DNA of 64,000 nucleotides, taken from a virus. How positions within the stretch are numbered: the stretch's first letter is position 1; each line of letters starts with the position of its first letter. The position numbers were made by a program, and so were the translations under genes. The notes under the pieces are model-generated. The model saw only the letters and a list, made by a program, of their open reading frames with translations. It was not told the origin of the DNA and searched no databases. Location of the stretch: positions 32,881 to 96,880 of IMG/VR virus record IMGVR_UViG_3300032214_000566; one strand, given 5' to 3'. Below, one piece after another: positions 44,844-53,700 of the stretch.

Positions 44844-46223
44844 TTAAGATTCTTGTTGTTTTTGCTTTTTCTTTTCAAGCAATTCTTTGATTCTGTTTCT
44901 ATTCCTTTCTTCTTTTTGTTCTTCCAAACCTAAGAAAGTCATACTTTGTTCTGTGTCAATTTCTAACATTCCGTTATCAAATTTACAGTTTTCAAAAACA
45001 ACCCCGTCTTTACCAATTCTTGACTTGGTAATGGCGATTGTCGCCAAATTCATCTCTTTCTGTTGTAGACTCTTAGCCACTGTGATGATTACGTGACCAA
45101 CTTGTGCTTTTTTAATAGACCCACCCATTTGGTCTGTTGTTACCACGTCTGACGAAATCGAATTACGATTTCCTTGTGTTGCTGTCCAACCAGCGATGTC
45201 CAACTCATGACACATTGCCTCAAACCCTCTCATTACCGATCCTTCACTTTTCCATTCATCACCTAACATTTTGTCAGGAACTACACAATCAATATAATCT
45301 AAAATAATCATATCAACTTTAATCCCTTCAGCAATCATCTTTCTAACTTGATTTTTGATTTGATTCATAGTTACGGTATCGGATGGGAGTTTTTTCATGA
45401 TTAATTTATTTTTCATGGTCTCCTTAATGTGTTTCACCTTTGCAGTAACGTCTTCTCTGTTTTCAGACATGTCATCAGGGTGGATTCCTGTCCAAAGTGT
45501 AAAGTGTTTTCTTTGGATAATTTTTGGGTTGTCCTCAAAAAATATTTGAAGAACGTTGTACCCTAGGTTAAATGCGTGGTTAGCAATTTTAGTAGTGAAT
45601 GTAGATTTACCCACACCTGTTGGTGCCAAAATAACACCAATTTCTCCCTTGGCTAAACCACCTTTTAATAGGTTGTCAATACCAGGCACTCCAATTGGAA
45701 TAGGGTGTCTGTAATCGTCATCCAAAACCTCATCAATGTTGAAGAACACATCGGTTGTTCCTTTGTCAGTTTCACCAACTTGAAGTGCTCCACGTACCAT
45801 TTCTTCTAACCTATCATAACTCTCGAAATCACCTTTATCGATGATTGATTGAGCTTTAGTCATTACTTTTTGGAGTTCTTGTTGTTTACAAAACTTTAGG
45901 GCTTTTTCTTGTACATAAACCGACCCATCATCTGAAACGTTCTTTACTTGTTCAAGAGTATCCAAAACACTCTTCTGAGCCATAGGAGAACTAATTTCTG
46001 ATTTTGTCAGTTGTTCAAGGGTGTTAAACGTAGGTGTGTGTTCATACTTTGAATAGTACTCCTTAATCATTTGACAAATGATACGAAAATACTGGTTGTC
46101 AAAGTAGTGTGGGTCAATAACTTCGATGATGGAATTTGAGAAATCTTTGTAAACAATAATGTTGTTTAATAATTGAATTTGAAAGGTGTTTCCTAAATAC
46201 CCGAAGTTCTTTTTGTCTGACAT
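44844..46223 (-). CDS. Replicative DNA helicase, gp41/DnaB-like
   Basis: 459 residues, close to T4 gp41 (475). The RecA-type core is seen: a Walker A APTGVGKST near residue 199, a Walker B region MIILDYIDCV, and a later QMGGSIKKAQVGHVIITVAK typical of the DnaB/gp41 L-loop region. The ring helicase unwinds DNA at the fork with the primase encoded at 6815-7735. The C-terminus is a short Lys/Glu/Gln-rich tail. A TATTTAT element lies 30 bases upstream of its start. Confidence 0.93.
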   Translation of the reverse strand: MSDKKNFGYLGNTFQIQLLNNIIVYKDFSNSIIEVIDPHYFDNQYFRIICQMIKEYYSKYEHTPTFNTLEQLTKSEISSPMAQKSVLDTLEQVKNVSDDGSVYVQEKALKFCKQQELQKVMTKAQSIIDKGDFESYDRLEEMVRGALQVGETDKGTTDVFFNIDEVLDDDYRHPIPIGVPGIDNLLKGGLAKGEIGVILAPTGVGKSTFTTKIANHAFNLGYNVLQIFFEDNPKIIQRKHFTLWTGIHPDDMSENREDVTAKVKHIKETMKNKLIMKKLPSDTVTMNQIKNQVRKMIAEGIKVDMIILDYIDCVVPDKMLGDEWKSEGSVMRGFEAMCHELDIAGWTATQGNRNSISSDVVTTDQMGGSIKKAQVGHVIITVAKSLQQKEMNLATIAITKSRIGKDGVVFENCKFDNGMLEIDTEQSMTFLGLEEQKEERNRNRIKELLEKKKQKQQES

Positions 46224-46252
46224 AATTTAATGATTTGTTCTTTGTTTTTCTA

Positions 46253-46259
46253 ATAAATA
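46253..46259 (-). promoter_or_regulatory. Candidate TATTTAT element before the helicase gene
   Basis: Minus-strand TATTTAT (context TAGTATTTATTAG) 30 bases upstream of the helicase ATG, directly after the stop of the 150-aa gene. It resembles the other late-type elements, although this is a replication gene. Confidence 0.3.
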
Positions 46260-46262
46260 CTA

Positions 46263-46715
46263 TTAGGCGAATGAATAATTTAGGTAGTCGTAAGATAAAT
46301 TTTTATCTGATAAAATGTCAGTCAATTCTCTTAAAATGTTTTTTATCGATGGTCGTACATCCAGCGTGTATCTTACCTTCGGTGGGTATACTTTCGCATC
46401 AATCACTCTATGACAAATTGTCTCATTTCCTAACTTTAAAATAATATTAAAGACTTCAGGTCCATCAGTATTTGATGTCTCCAAGATGCTAGGATCCTCC
46501 TCAATTTGAAAACGATTTTCCAACATATACACAACACATTTGTTTCTTAATTTGGTTTGCAACTCGGCAGATAATTCGTTAACGTAATTTAAAAGTTCAA
46601 CACTATTTTTTGCTTTAGTATTAAAACCTTTAACATTAAAAAATCTCTGTACAACGAAGTTGTTGTTTAATGTAATTAAGAATTCAACTTTAGTAACGTC
46701 GTTTTGTTCTTTCAT
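46263..46715 (-). CDS. Hypothetical replication-module protein
   Basis: 150 residues, no recognised domain. An alpha/beta protein with VEFLITLNNNFVVQRFFNV, a helical middle and NIILKLGNETICHRVID. It sits between the FEN exonuclease and the helicase genes, where T4 relatives have small replisome accessories such as loaders, but nothing in the sequence confirms that. Confidence 0.65.
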   Translation of the reverse strand: MKEQNDVTKVEFLITLNNNFVVQRFFNVKGFNTKAKNSVELLNYVNELSAELQTKLRNKCVVYMLENRFQIEEDPSILETSNTDGPEVFNIILKLGNETICHRVIDAKVYPPKVRYTLDVRPSIKNILRELTDILSDKNLSYDYLNYSFA

Positions 46716-46725
46716 GTTTTTTGTT

Positions 46726-47733
46726 TTACTTTTTGTTTTTAAACTTTGTTTTTTCTTTTCTTGTTAACTTTAAAAATGGTTTTAAAAAATAAATCCAATT
46801 TTCATCATTCTTTGGTAGGTATTTAAACAAACCGTCTTCCATCATCATTCGGATTAGATTCTTATAACCCCTCCCGTCGGGATCCAACGACTCGGAGTAA
46901 TATGAGTTAACTAAATCTTTTCCTTCATCACTTATCAACGGTTCGCTTAAGTCAACAAGTTTTTTGTTTATCACATAAAACTCATCGCCAAATATACCTT
47001 CTTTGGTTTTACCACTTAAAAGATTCTGTAAGGCCGCGTTTCCCTTTTCCTCTTTTAATAAGTTTTCACCTTTAGATAAAATATCGGTAATTTCTACAGG
47101 TTTTTCAAGTAGCTCAGGGAAAAACTTTAGGAGAGTCTTCTCCCCCATATAGAATATCCCGTCTATATTATCCGAACCATCACCAGTAATTATCTTAAGG
47201 GTTTTAACATTATAGTGGGGAATCTCGGCTTCGTAAACCTTAATTGTATCCCCATTACCATAATATTGTTTTGTGGATGGTGAGTAAATTGTAACCTTAT
47301 CTGATATAAGTTGTGTAAGGTCTCTATCACTTGAAAAGATTGTTTTCTCTTCATCTAATGATATTTGACAGTAGTATGCGATTAAGTCATCCGCTTCAGA
47401 ATGATCTACCTCCATTTGTCTTACAAACATCTCTTCAAGATATTGTTTTACTCTTTGTTTTTGAAAGTTAAAAGAATCTCTTTTTTGTTCATTATCAGAA
47501 GACTTACGATTGAGTTTGTATTTTGGGTAGATAAGTCTTCGTTGTGAAGAACTCGTATCACTATCCCAAAATACCACAACTTTACTAAAGTTTGATTCTT
47601 CTATGAACTTTCTTAAGGTATTTAAAAAATGCCAAATACCTCCGACGTGTTGTCCTTCATTATAGAATTCTCTCACCCCGTGAAAACCAATCTTTAACAG
47701 ATTGTTTCCATCAACCAATAATGTTTTTGACAC
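46726..47733 (-). CDS. FEN-family 5'-3' exonuclease (T4 RNase H-like)
   Basis: 335 residues. Metal-binding acidic motifs in the FEN order: LLVDGNNLL at the N-terminus, VVFWDSD followed by RRLIYPKYKLNR, SEADDLIAYY, FSSDRDLTQLI and ITGDGSDNI. It removes RNA primers and flaps from Okazaki fragments. Length agrees with T4 RNase H (305) and T5 D15. It lies 21 bases after the uvsX gene and 10 bases before the next gene. Confidence 0.92.
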   Translation of the reverse strand: MSKTLLVDGNNLLKIGFHGVREFYNEGQHVGGIWHFLNTLRKFIEESNFSKVVVFWDSDTSSSQRRLIYPKYKLNRKSSDNEQKRDSFNFQKQRVKQYLEEMFVRQMEVDHSEADDLIAYYCQISLDEEKTIFSSDRDLTQLISDKVTIYSPSTKQYYGNGDTIKVYEAEIPHYNVKTLKIITGDGSDNIDGIFYMGEKTLLKFFPELLEKPVEITDILSKGENLLKEEKGNAALQNLLSGKTKEGIFGDEFYVINKKLVDLSEPLISDEGKDLVNSYYSESLDPDGRGYKNLIRMMMEDGLFKYLPKNDENWIYFLKPFLKLTRKEKTKFKNKK

Positions 47734-47754
47734 TTGTCGTCTTTTAAATTGTTA

Positions 47755-48762
47755 CTACTCTACTTCTTCTTTTTCTGCTTTCAAATCGAAGTCACCATCA
47801 ACTCCGATAATTTCTTTCCAATACTCAGCATATTCTTTTTTGTATTGTTCGATAGACGCCTTTTCTTCGGACGCTTCTTTTCCGGGTAAAAACCCATGTG
47901 GTGTTACAATGATTTTACCATCTTCAAACCCAAGTCCATTGATGTGGTTTTTCATGACCGACACCTTTGTTCTTGATGCAAACTTAACTGTACGTTTGTC
48001 TTTTGTTGCGGTAATCTTTGTAGTGCCTGCACCTTTTTGATTTCCAAATAAGAATACCAAAGATGAGTTTAACCAAATTGCCTCACCACCTTTAGCTTTA
48101 ATTTTTGGTTGACCAAAAGGATTATCAGGTAATTCCACCCAAGGTTGGTTTACAATGATAAGGGTATTTTCGTATTTTGAATCAGATTTACGTGAACCTG
48201 AAATACGTTGGTTGATTCCCATACCAATCTTGTCAGCCAAGACACTTGCATTGTGTTGTTTACCACCTTTACCTTCATAAGTCATTTTACAAGGAACCGA
48301 ACCAACTGAGTCCCACATAATACATAATGAATAATCTAAATCACCCTTTTCTTGGGCATCTAATAAACTATTAATGTAATCCGTGATTTGTTCGATGTAA
48401 TCAAAGTTGTTATTAAAGATGTAAAAACCATCCCATTCTAATTCACCCGTTTCGGTGTCAACAACTTCATCACATTCAAACCCCATTAGTTTGGCATGTT
48501 CAAATGACCATTTCTGTTCTGTAATAATAAACACAGGAAGGATTCCTTTTTTCTGTGCATCAACTGCAGTTTTAACTAACGCAGTGGTTTTTCCCGTATC
48601 CGAGTGACCCAAGAACATATTAATATGCCCCATAGCAGGACCAGGTAATCCAACAGCATCTAAAAACGGAGCACCAAGATCGAAAAATCTTTGTGGTTTA
48701 TATTTTGCAGATGTGGAAAATTTCTTCTTTAATGAACTGAAATCGTTTTTTTTAATTGCCAT
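47755..48762 (-). CDS. UvsX/RecA-like recombinase
   Basis: 335 residues from the chosen start. Walker A GHSDTGKTT lies near residue 50, a Walker B-type strand CIMWDSVGSVP in the middle, and ITATKDKRTVKFASR near the end; the C-terminus is acidic (ending KAEKEEVE). It forms filaments on ssDNA for strand exchange. An upstream in-frame ATG at 48792 lies inside the hairpin at 48781-48809, so the ATG at 48762 (MAIKKNDF) is preferred. The hairpin between ssb and this gene probably lowers its expression relative to ssb. Confidence 0.93.
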   Translation of the reverse strand: MAIKKNDFSSLKKKFSTSAKYKPQRFFDLGAPFLDAVGLPGPAMGHINMFLGHSDTGKTTALVKTAVDAQKKGILPVFIITEQKWSFEHAKLMGFECDEVVDTETGELEWDGFYIFNNNFDYIEQITDYINSLLDAQEKGDLDYSLCIMWDSVGSVPCKMTYEGKGGKQHNASVLADKIGMGINQRISGSRKSDSKYENTLIIVNQPWVELPDNPFGQPKIKAKGGEAIWLNSSLVFLFGNQKGAGTTKITATKDKRTVKFASRTKVSVMKNHINGLGFEDGKIIVTPHGFLPGKEASEEKASIEQYKKEYAEYWKEIIGVDGDFDLKAEKEEVE

Positions 48763-48775
48763 ATTATTTTTTGTT

Positions 48776-48809
48776 AAAAAGATAAGCCCCATGCATCATG
48801 AGGCTTATC
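48776..48809 (-). terminator. Intergenic terminator/attenuator between ssb and uvsX
   Basis: GATAAGCC (48781-48788) pairs with GGCTTATC (48802-48809) on the minus strand as an 8-bp stem, extended inside by a wobble and a CATG/CATG stem, followed by TTTTT. A strong hairpin directly after the ssb stop; partial readthrough would let ssb be made in excess over uvsX. Confidence 0.75.
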
Positions 48810-48826
48810 ATTAATTTTTTATGAGA

Positions 48827-49684
48827 TTAGAATGGTAAATCTTCAGCCGGCTCTTCGTCAGCTTGTGGGTCTACTACAGGAACCTCTTCTTTTACATTTG
48901 CTCCACCAAGAGAAATATCAGCACTTTCACCATAAACATATTTTTTAAGTTCTGTACTCCACATTGGGGTTTCTCCGATTGCGATTGCTTCCAAATACTC
49001 AACAGGTTTTTTAGAATAAACATCATTCCATGTCAACTCATCTTCCAACCATCCACTCATGATTTCTTTATCTTCGTGAAGTAATGCCGGATCGTCGTAC
49101 ATAACTGTTTGGATAACGGTGTACTCTTTTCCTTGTGGAGTTTTAGCTTTCTTAAGTTCGATGATTAAGTCACGTCCTTTTTCAGCATCTGTGATATCAC
49201 CTTTAGCTTTCCAAATAGGAAGGATTTTATCCAAGATACCTTCGTTTTTGTAATTGTGTTTAAATCTCCAAAATTTAACACCATCTTGTTCGTTGTCACG
49301 GTCAATAACTCTAACAATGTAGAATAAACGTGAACGGTATTGTGACGCTAATTCTTTGTCTTCTTTTTTACCCGTTTGGATAAGTTCGTTATAAACTTCT
49401 GTAAGTGGGGAACGTTCGTTGTCATTTTTCTCAGGGTCGTATAATTTAACCCATTGCCCATTAACTTGGATTTCGTGGTACCAAACCTCTACAAATGGTG
49501 ATGAACCATCTTTAGTTGGTAAGATACGAACTCTACGTTGTGCAGATGTTTCGTTTTTCATTAAGATTGCGGAAAAATACTTCTTTAATCTGTCTTCTTG
49601 TGAGATACTTGTTCTCTGTGAACCACTTGGTTGTGCGTTCTTTTCGTACTGTGCAAGTACTGAATCTAATACTGAATTTGCCAT
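48827..49684 (-). CDS. Single-stranded DNA-binding protein, gp32-like
   Basis: 285 residues, similar to T4 gp32 (301). Seen: a positively charged N-terminal segment including SAILMKNETSAQRRVRI, a core with FVEVWYHEIQVNGQWVKLYD, and an acidic C-terminal tail DPQADEEPAEDLPF. The tail ends in a DLPF tip like bacterial SSB (DIPF), rather than the usual gp32 end. It is the first gene of the replication operon, led by its own promoter and followed by an attenuator. It coats ssDNA and recruits replication partners through the tail. Confidence 0.9.
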   Translation of the reverse strand: MANSVLDSVLAQYEKNAQPSGSQRTSISQEDRLKKYFSAILMKNETSAQRRVRILPTKDGSSPFVEVWYHEIQVNGQWVKLYDPEKNDNERSPLTEVYNELIQTGKKEDKELASQYRSRLFYIVRVIDRDNEQDGVKFWRFKHNYKNEGILDKILPIWKAKGDITDAEKGRDLIIELKKAKTPQGKEYTVIQTVMYDDPALLHEDKEIMSGWLEDELTWNDVYSKKPVEYLEAIAIGETPMWSTELKKYVYGESADISLGGANVKEEVPVVDPQADEEPAEDLPF

Positions 49685-49719
49685 AAATAAATTTTAAATT
49701 ATTACTCTTTTATCTACAT

Positions 49720-49749
49720 CAAATATAGGTATAAATACTAGAATGTCAA
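49720..49749 (-). promoter_or_regulatory. Bacteroidetes-type promoter for the ssb-led replication operon
   Basis: Minus strand: TTG (49749-49747, in TTTGACATTC), 19-base spacer, then TATATTTG (49727-49720), an exact match to TTG-N19-TAnnTTTG. It lies 36 bases before the ssb ATG and immediately after the terminator at 49761-49787. The spacer also contains a TATTTAT (49737-49731). The TTGACATTC is shared with the primase promoter. Confidence 0.7.
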
Positions 49750-49760
49750 ATTAGAAAGCA

Positions 49761-49787
49761 CAAAAAAAGGGACCTTTTAAAGTCCCT
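49761..49787 (-). terminator. Rho-independent terminator before the ssb promoter
   Basis: AGGGAC (49768-49773) pairs with GTCCCT (49782-49787) with an 8-base loop, followed on the minus strand by TTTTTTTG. It lies 20 bases beyond the stop of the acidic leader protein gene and separates the late structural transcript from the replication operon. Confidence 0.8.
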
Positions 49788-49807
49788 CGTATTTTATAAT
49801 TTAATAA

Positions 49808-50494
49808 TTAATTATTGTCTTCTTGGTCGTAAATATTAAATGTTTTTTTAACTTCATTTGGTGAAAAATTTTCAACTTCGTCAGAGGTTAACACATATTC
49901 GTTTTTATCCGTCAATTCCATCTCACCTTTTTTGTCATCAAAAAAATCTGTTAGTTTTTGATTATAAGGATACGAATCTAATGAACGTAACATTAATTTT
50001 TCTTCAGGAGTTTTTTCTCGGTATTTGTCAAATTTAGTTTCCAAACTATTAATCTTATCAAGAATTTGGTCCATATTAGATAATTTACTTTCTAAGTCGT
50101 CCAACTTAGCAAACATACCATCCATAAATTCATCCTGTTTTGTTTTAATGTCTTGTTGAGCACTTACTAAATCAGTAATGTCTATCTCTTCAGTATCCCC
50201 TTCACCACCTTCAGTTGTTTCTTCCGCATCAATTTCCTCAACATCTGGGTCATTGGCTACGTCAATAGGTTCAGGTATAGCATCGGGTGTTGCTCCCGCT
50301 TCAGGTGCTGCTCCCGCTTCAGGTGCTGCTCCCGCTTCAGGTGCTGCTCCCGCTTCAGGTGCTGGTGGAACTTCTCCTTCGGGTGCCGGTGGAGTATCAA
50401 TTTGCTCACTAATAATGTAATTATTGATTTGATTGAATCTTTTTAATTCTTCTAAAATTTTCTTGTCTAAACTCATCGTGTTATTTTTAACCAT
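49808..50494 (-). CDS. Acidic protein with possible processed leader and APEAGA repeats
   Basis: 228 residues from ATG 50494; an internal ATG at 50476 (MSLDKKILEELKRF) is also plausible and would give a leader ending YIISE before Gln, an (I/L)-x-E site. An Ala/Pro/Glu-rich region follows with four 18-bp repeats (APEAGA), then an acidic stretch, then a predicted coiled coil (~110-175) and a C-terminal region (ELTDKNEYVLTSDEV). The leader matches in style the protein at 7841-8296. Possible prohead core or internal virion protein; no enzymatic motif. Confidence 0.7.
   Translation of the reverse strand: MVKNNTMSLDKKILEELKRFNQINNYIISEQIDTPPAPEGEVPPAPEAGAAPEAGAAPEAGAAPEAGATPDAIPEPIDVANDPDVEEIDAEETTEGGEGDTEEIDITDLVSAQQDIKTKQDEFMDGMFAKLDDLESKLSNMDQILDKINSLETKFDKYREKTPEEKLMLRSLDSYPYNQKLTDFFDDKKGEMELTDKNEYVLTSDEVENFSPNEVKKTFNIYDQEDNN
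50289..50360 (-). repeat. 18-bp tandem repeat in the acidic leader protein gene
   Basis: Four tandem 18-bp units (50289-50306 with one mismatch, then three identical copies to 50360) coding Ala-Pro-Glu-Ala-Gly-Ala. Identical copies indicate slippage-prone, recently expanded DNA. Confidence 0.85.
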
Positions 50495-50711
50495 TCAGTA
50501 ATGTTTTAACCCCTGTTGGAGTTTCAACTTTTAAAGTCCTATTAGTCTTTAATGTATTATCTACTCTTTCGATTAACCCATCCTTCATTCTTATGGTATA
50601 ACAATCACCTGTATCAAGGTCACAAACTTCTTTGTAACCATTACCTGTTTGTTTTTCAGTAATACGAGTATCTTTTCTTAAATAGTCGTCTAATAAATTT
50701 TTGATGTTCAT
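50487..50711 (-). CDS. Hypothetical small protein
   Basis: 74 residues, no recognised domain: MNIKNLLDDYLRKDTRITEK, a Cys pair around residues 30-37 (VCDLDTGDCYTIRMKDG), and a basic/Thr-rich end. The next gene may start within its stop region (8-base overlap from 50494) or 10 bases after it. It follows the large hub-like gene with a TATTTAT element in the gap. Confidence 0.6.
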   Translation of the reverse strand: MNIKNLLDDYLRKDTRITEKQTGNGYKEVCDLDTGDCYTIRMKDGLIERVDNTLKTNRTLKVETPTGVKTLLNG

Positions 50712-50725
50712 AATTCTTTTTTTAT

Positions 50726-50732
50726 ATAAATA
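50726..50732 (-). promoter_or_regulatory. Candidate late-promoter element TATTTAT
   Basis: Minus-strand ATATATTTATATAA with TATTTAT 15 bases upstream of the ATG at 50711, in the 39-base gap after the 2128-aa gene. Confidence 0.35.
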
Positions 50733-50750
50733 TATCGTTTATTAATAAAA

Positions 50751-53700
50751 TTACGGGAATAACGTGAATACCTTTTTTATGATGTTAAGGTATGCCGAAT
50801 ATGCCGAAGATAATAAATTATTATTTTGGACATTAATTAGAACATAATCTCTTATTTCTTGTGCTGTTTTCCCATACCCATAACCAGTATCCCAAGTAGA
50901 AATTATTAATTGTACAATACCTTTTTGGTATTTCTCATCTTCATCATCACCTGTGTTAATATTTTTTAAATCAACAATTAATGGTGACATGTTTTTATTT
51001 AAATTATACACCACATTAATAGGGTCTGTCAGATTATTAAACGAAAACAATGGGATTGCAGCCCCATCGACATCCGCACAAACCAACTCACTTAAAACCG
51101 GATTATCCGCAAAAACATTAGCGGCACTTATTTCAAATAAATTATTATTAATAGGTTGTAATAAATCTTCTTCATATCCGTTAGATGATCTTGTAACCGC
51201 AATTGTTGCCATCATAATCGCAACATACCTATCAATTCCAGGAATCGCATTTATTTTGTTAGCCATTTCAGAATATGTTACACGACCTCTATTCATACCA
51301 ACAAATGGTAATGTCTCATATTTAGCATCGACTAATAATTGACATTCATCCTCAGGTTTTAAAGTTGTTCCAATTGATGCGTCTTGGTCCAAACTAGTTT
51401 CTACAGGAGTAACGGTAGTCGCTGGATTTGGTGTTTGTAAAATTTCTTGCTGATATTTTTCTAAATAATTTGTTTTAATATATGTTGCCAAGCTGTTAGG
51501 TTGAGGTAATGCGTATTTTGGCATTCTATTCCCCTCAAAAGAAGTCACAAAATCAGTATCACTAATAGTATGAGATACACTACTAATTAGGTATGGTCCG
51601 TAAAATAATGGAACATGTCTTAAATTAAAATACATCATAGGTTGTATCATTACATTACCTAATGATTTAATAGTCGCATGGTACGACGCACTTTTATATA
51701 AAGAGTACATCGAAGTTGTTTGTTGAGCAATTTTATCCCCATTTACCCCGTTAGACATTTGGTCTCTAACTGCAAATGTTGCTGCAGTATTCTTCTTATC
51801 GTCCATACCTACCTCAACACTTGAGAACATGTTTTGGTTTTGTATACCAAAATCCACATTAAATCCAACAACTTTATTGGACAACGCAAAATTATATTTA
51901 GTGATGTCCGTAGGAATCCTAACCGGATTGGTTGATGGGTTTCTCAAATCAAAACTATCATCCCCATACACCACAAACGCATTATCTTTTTGTTGTGGAT
52001 GTTCAGATTCCTTACCAACATATATTAATAAAAACTTAGGTCTTGAGTCAAGATAGTTTACTTCGGTATATGTACCAAAAAGAGAATTAGGAACATCTAT
52101 TTGTTTTGGTTGTGAATTTTTAGTTGGGGACTGATTACCATAAAAATTAATGTAAGCTGGCATAGCATAAAACAACATGTTATCTTGTTTTTTCATTATA
52201 AAACCAATTACATCTAATATAGAAATGGTATTATCTCCCTTTAATATCTCAGCGATACCCATAACATCAACTTGTAATGAATTACCGACATCACCATTAG
52301 CAGTATTTTGAAAAAGAAAATCCTCAAATATTGTTCTAGTTGTTAAATCACTACCAGCAACCCATTTATCGTTAAACGCCTGAAAAGTATTGTACGTACT
52401 TAATTTTGTTACATCACCACTAACAGATGAATTAACACCTGATTGTGTTGATTTTGTTGATGGTAAATTCTTATTAGAATAGTTAGAAATCTCTAAAACC
52501 ATGTCGGCCTGTATTGCGTTTTGGTCATTTAAAAATTTATTAAATTCAGTAAAGAATGTTGTATTGGTCCACGGATTCCCATTAGTTAATGCCTTAAGTT
52601 TTTCTTTCGCATAAATTTTAATTATAGGGTAAAGAACTTTTATGTTGTCCGAAGTGAATTCTATGTTTTGTTCAATAAAAAAGTCAGTAATTGACGATCC
52701 ACTATTTGTGTACGCAGCATAATTAGAAAACCCAACATATTTTTGTAATGTTTTCCAAGCATCGGAATTATTAGTTTGACTGCTCAGTAAAGTGACATTT
52801 AAAGTATCACCAGGTAATGACCCATCAACATAAGGGTTATATGTTATCCTATCTACAGGATGTAAAGTAGTGTCATTTGAAAAACTATTAAACACTCTTC
52901 TATTAAAGTTTCCGGGATTTCCTAGTTTTAAAATACAATCAAACTTTAAAAACTCTTCCATTTTTTTAGATGCTGAGATTTGTTGAGCCTGAGCAATACT
53001 AACACAATCTTGGTTTTGTTGGTTTGTTATACCATTAGGTAAATCAGTTTCTTTTACTTTTAGTAAATTTAAAATTTGGTCCTTAAGTCTTCGTTGTTTA
53101 ATATTTTTAATCTTATTAGTATCAATATAATTTGGTGAAGTTTTCTCTCCCTTTAAAACAAGTATCTCTGATGCATCAGCATTTGGATCACAAAACCCTA
53201 AAAATGCTCTTTCAAACTCATCAAGTATGTCAGGAGTAAACACTGAAAATAATTCCGGAATATCACTATATTTACCATTAAATGATACATCATAATCAGA
53301 CGCGTATTGATCAGGTGTTGGTTTTTGTATCTTCGATAAATCATAGTACCCATAATTACTTAATCCCCATAATGGTCTAACGGACCCGTTATACATTGCA
53401 GGATTATCTTTAATATCTATTTTTATTTTACCGGTGTTAAAACATTCTAAAACCGATTGATTAAATGGGGTACCACCATTTGATGGTATGGGTATATAGA
53501 CTTTATTATTTTTATCTACGGACGCGTCTCTATCAAAAATTAAATATTGAAAATACGAATTAACCGCAATACTTCTATTTAAATCCAATGAGTCTCCACT
53601 GAATGGCATAAAATAAGATGAGTTAGTATTAGAACCAATTCTTAATTTATTTTTATCGTATGCGTCTGAAAATTCTTGCCCATTATATGTCGTAAATAAA

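Noticed and set aside
48762-48792. uvsX start at 48792
   Set aside because: That ATG lies inside the ssb-uvsX hairpin; the ATG at 48762 gives a normal recombinase N-terminus.
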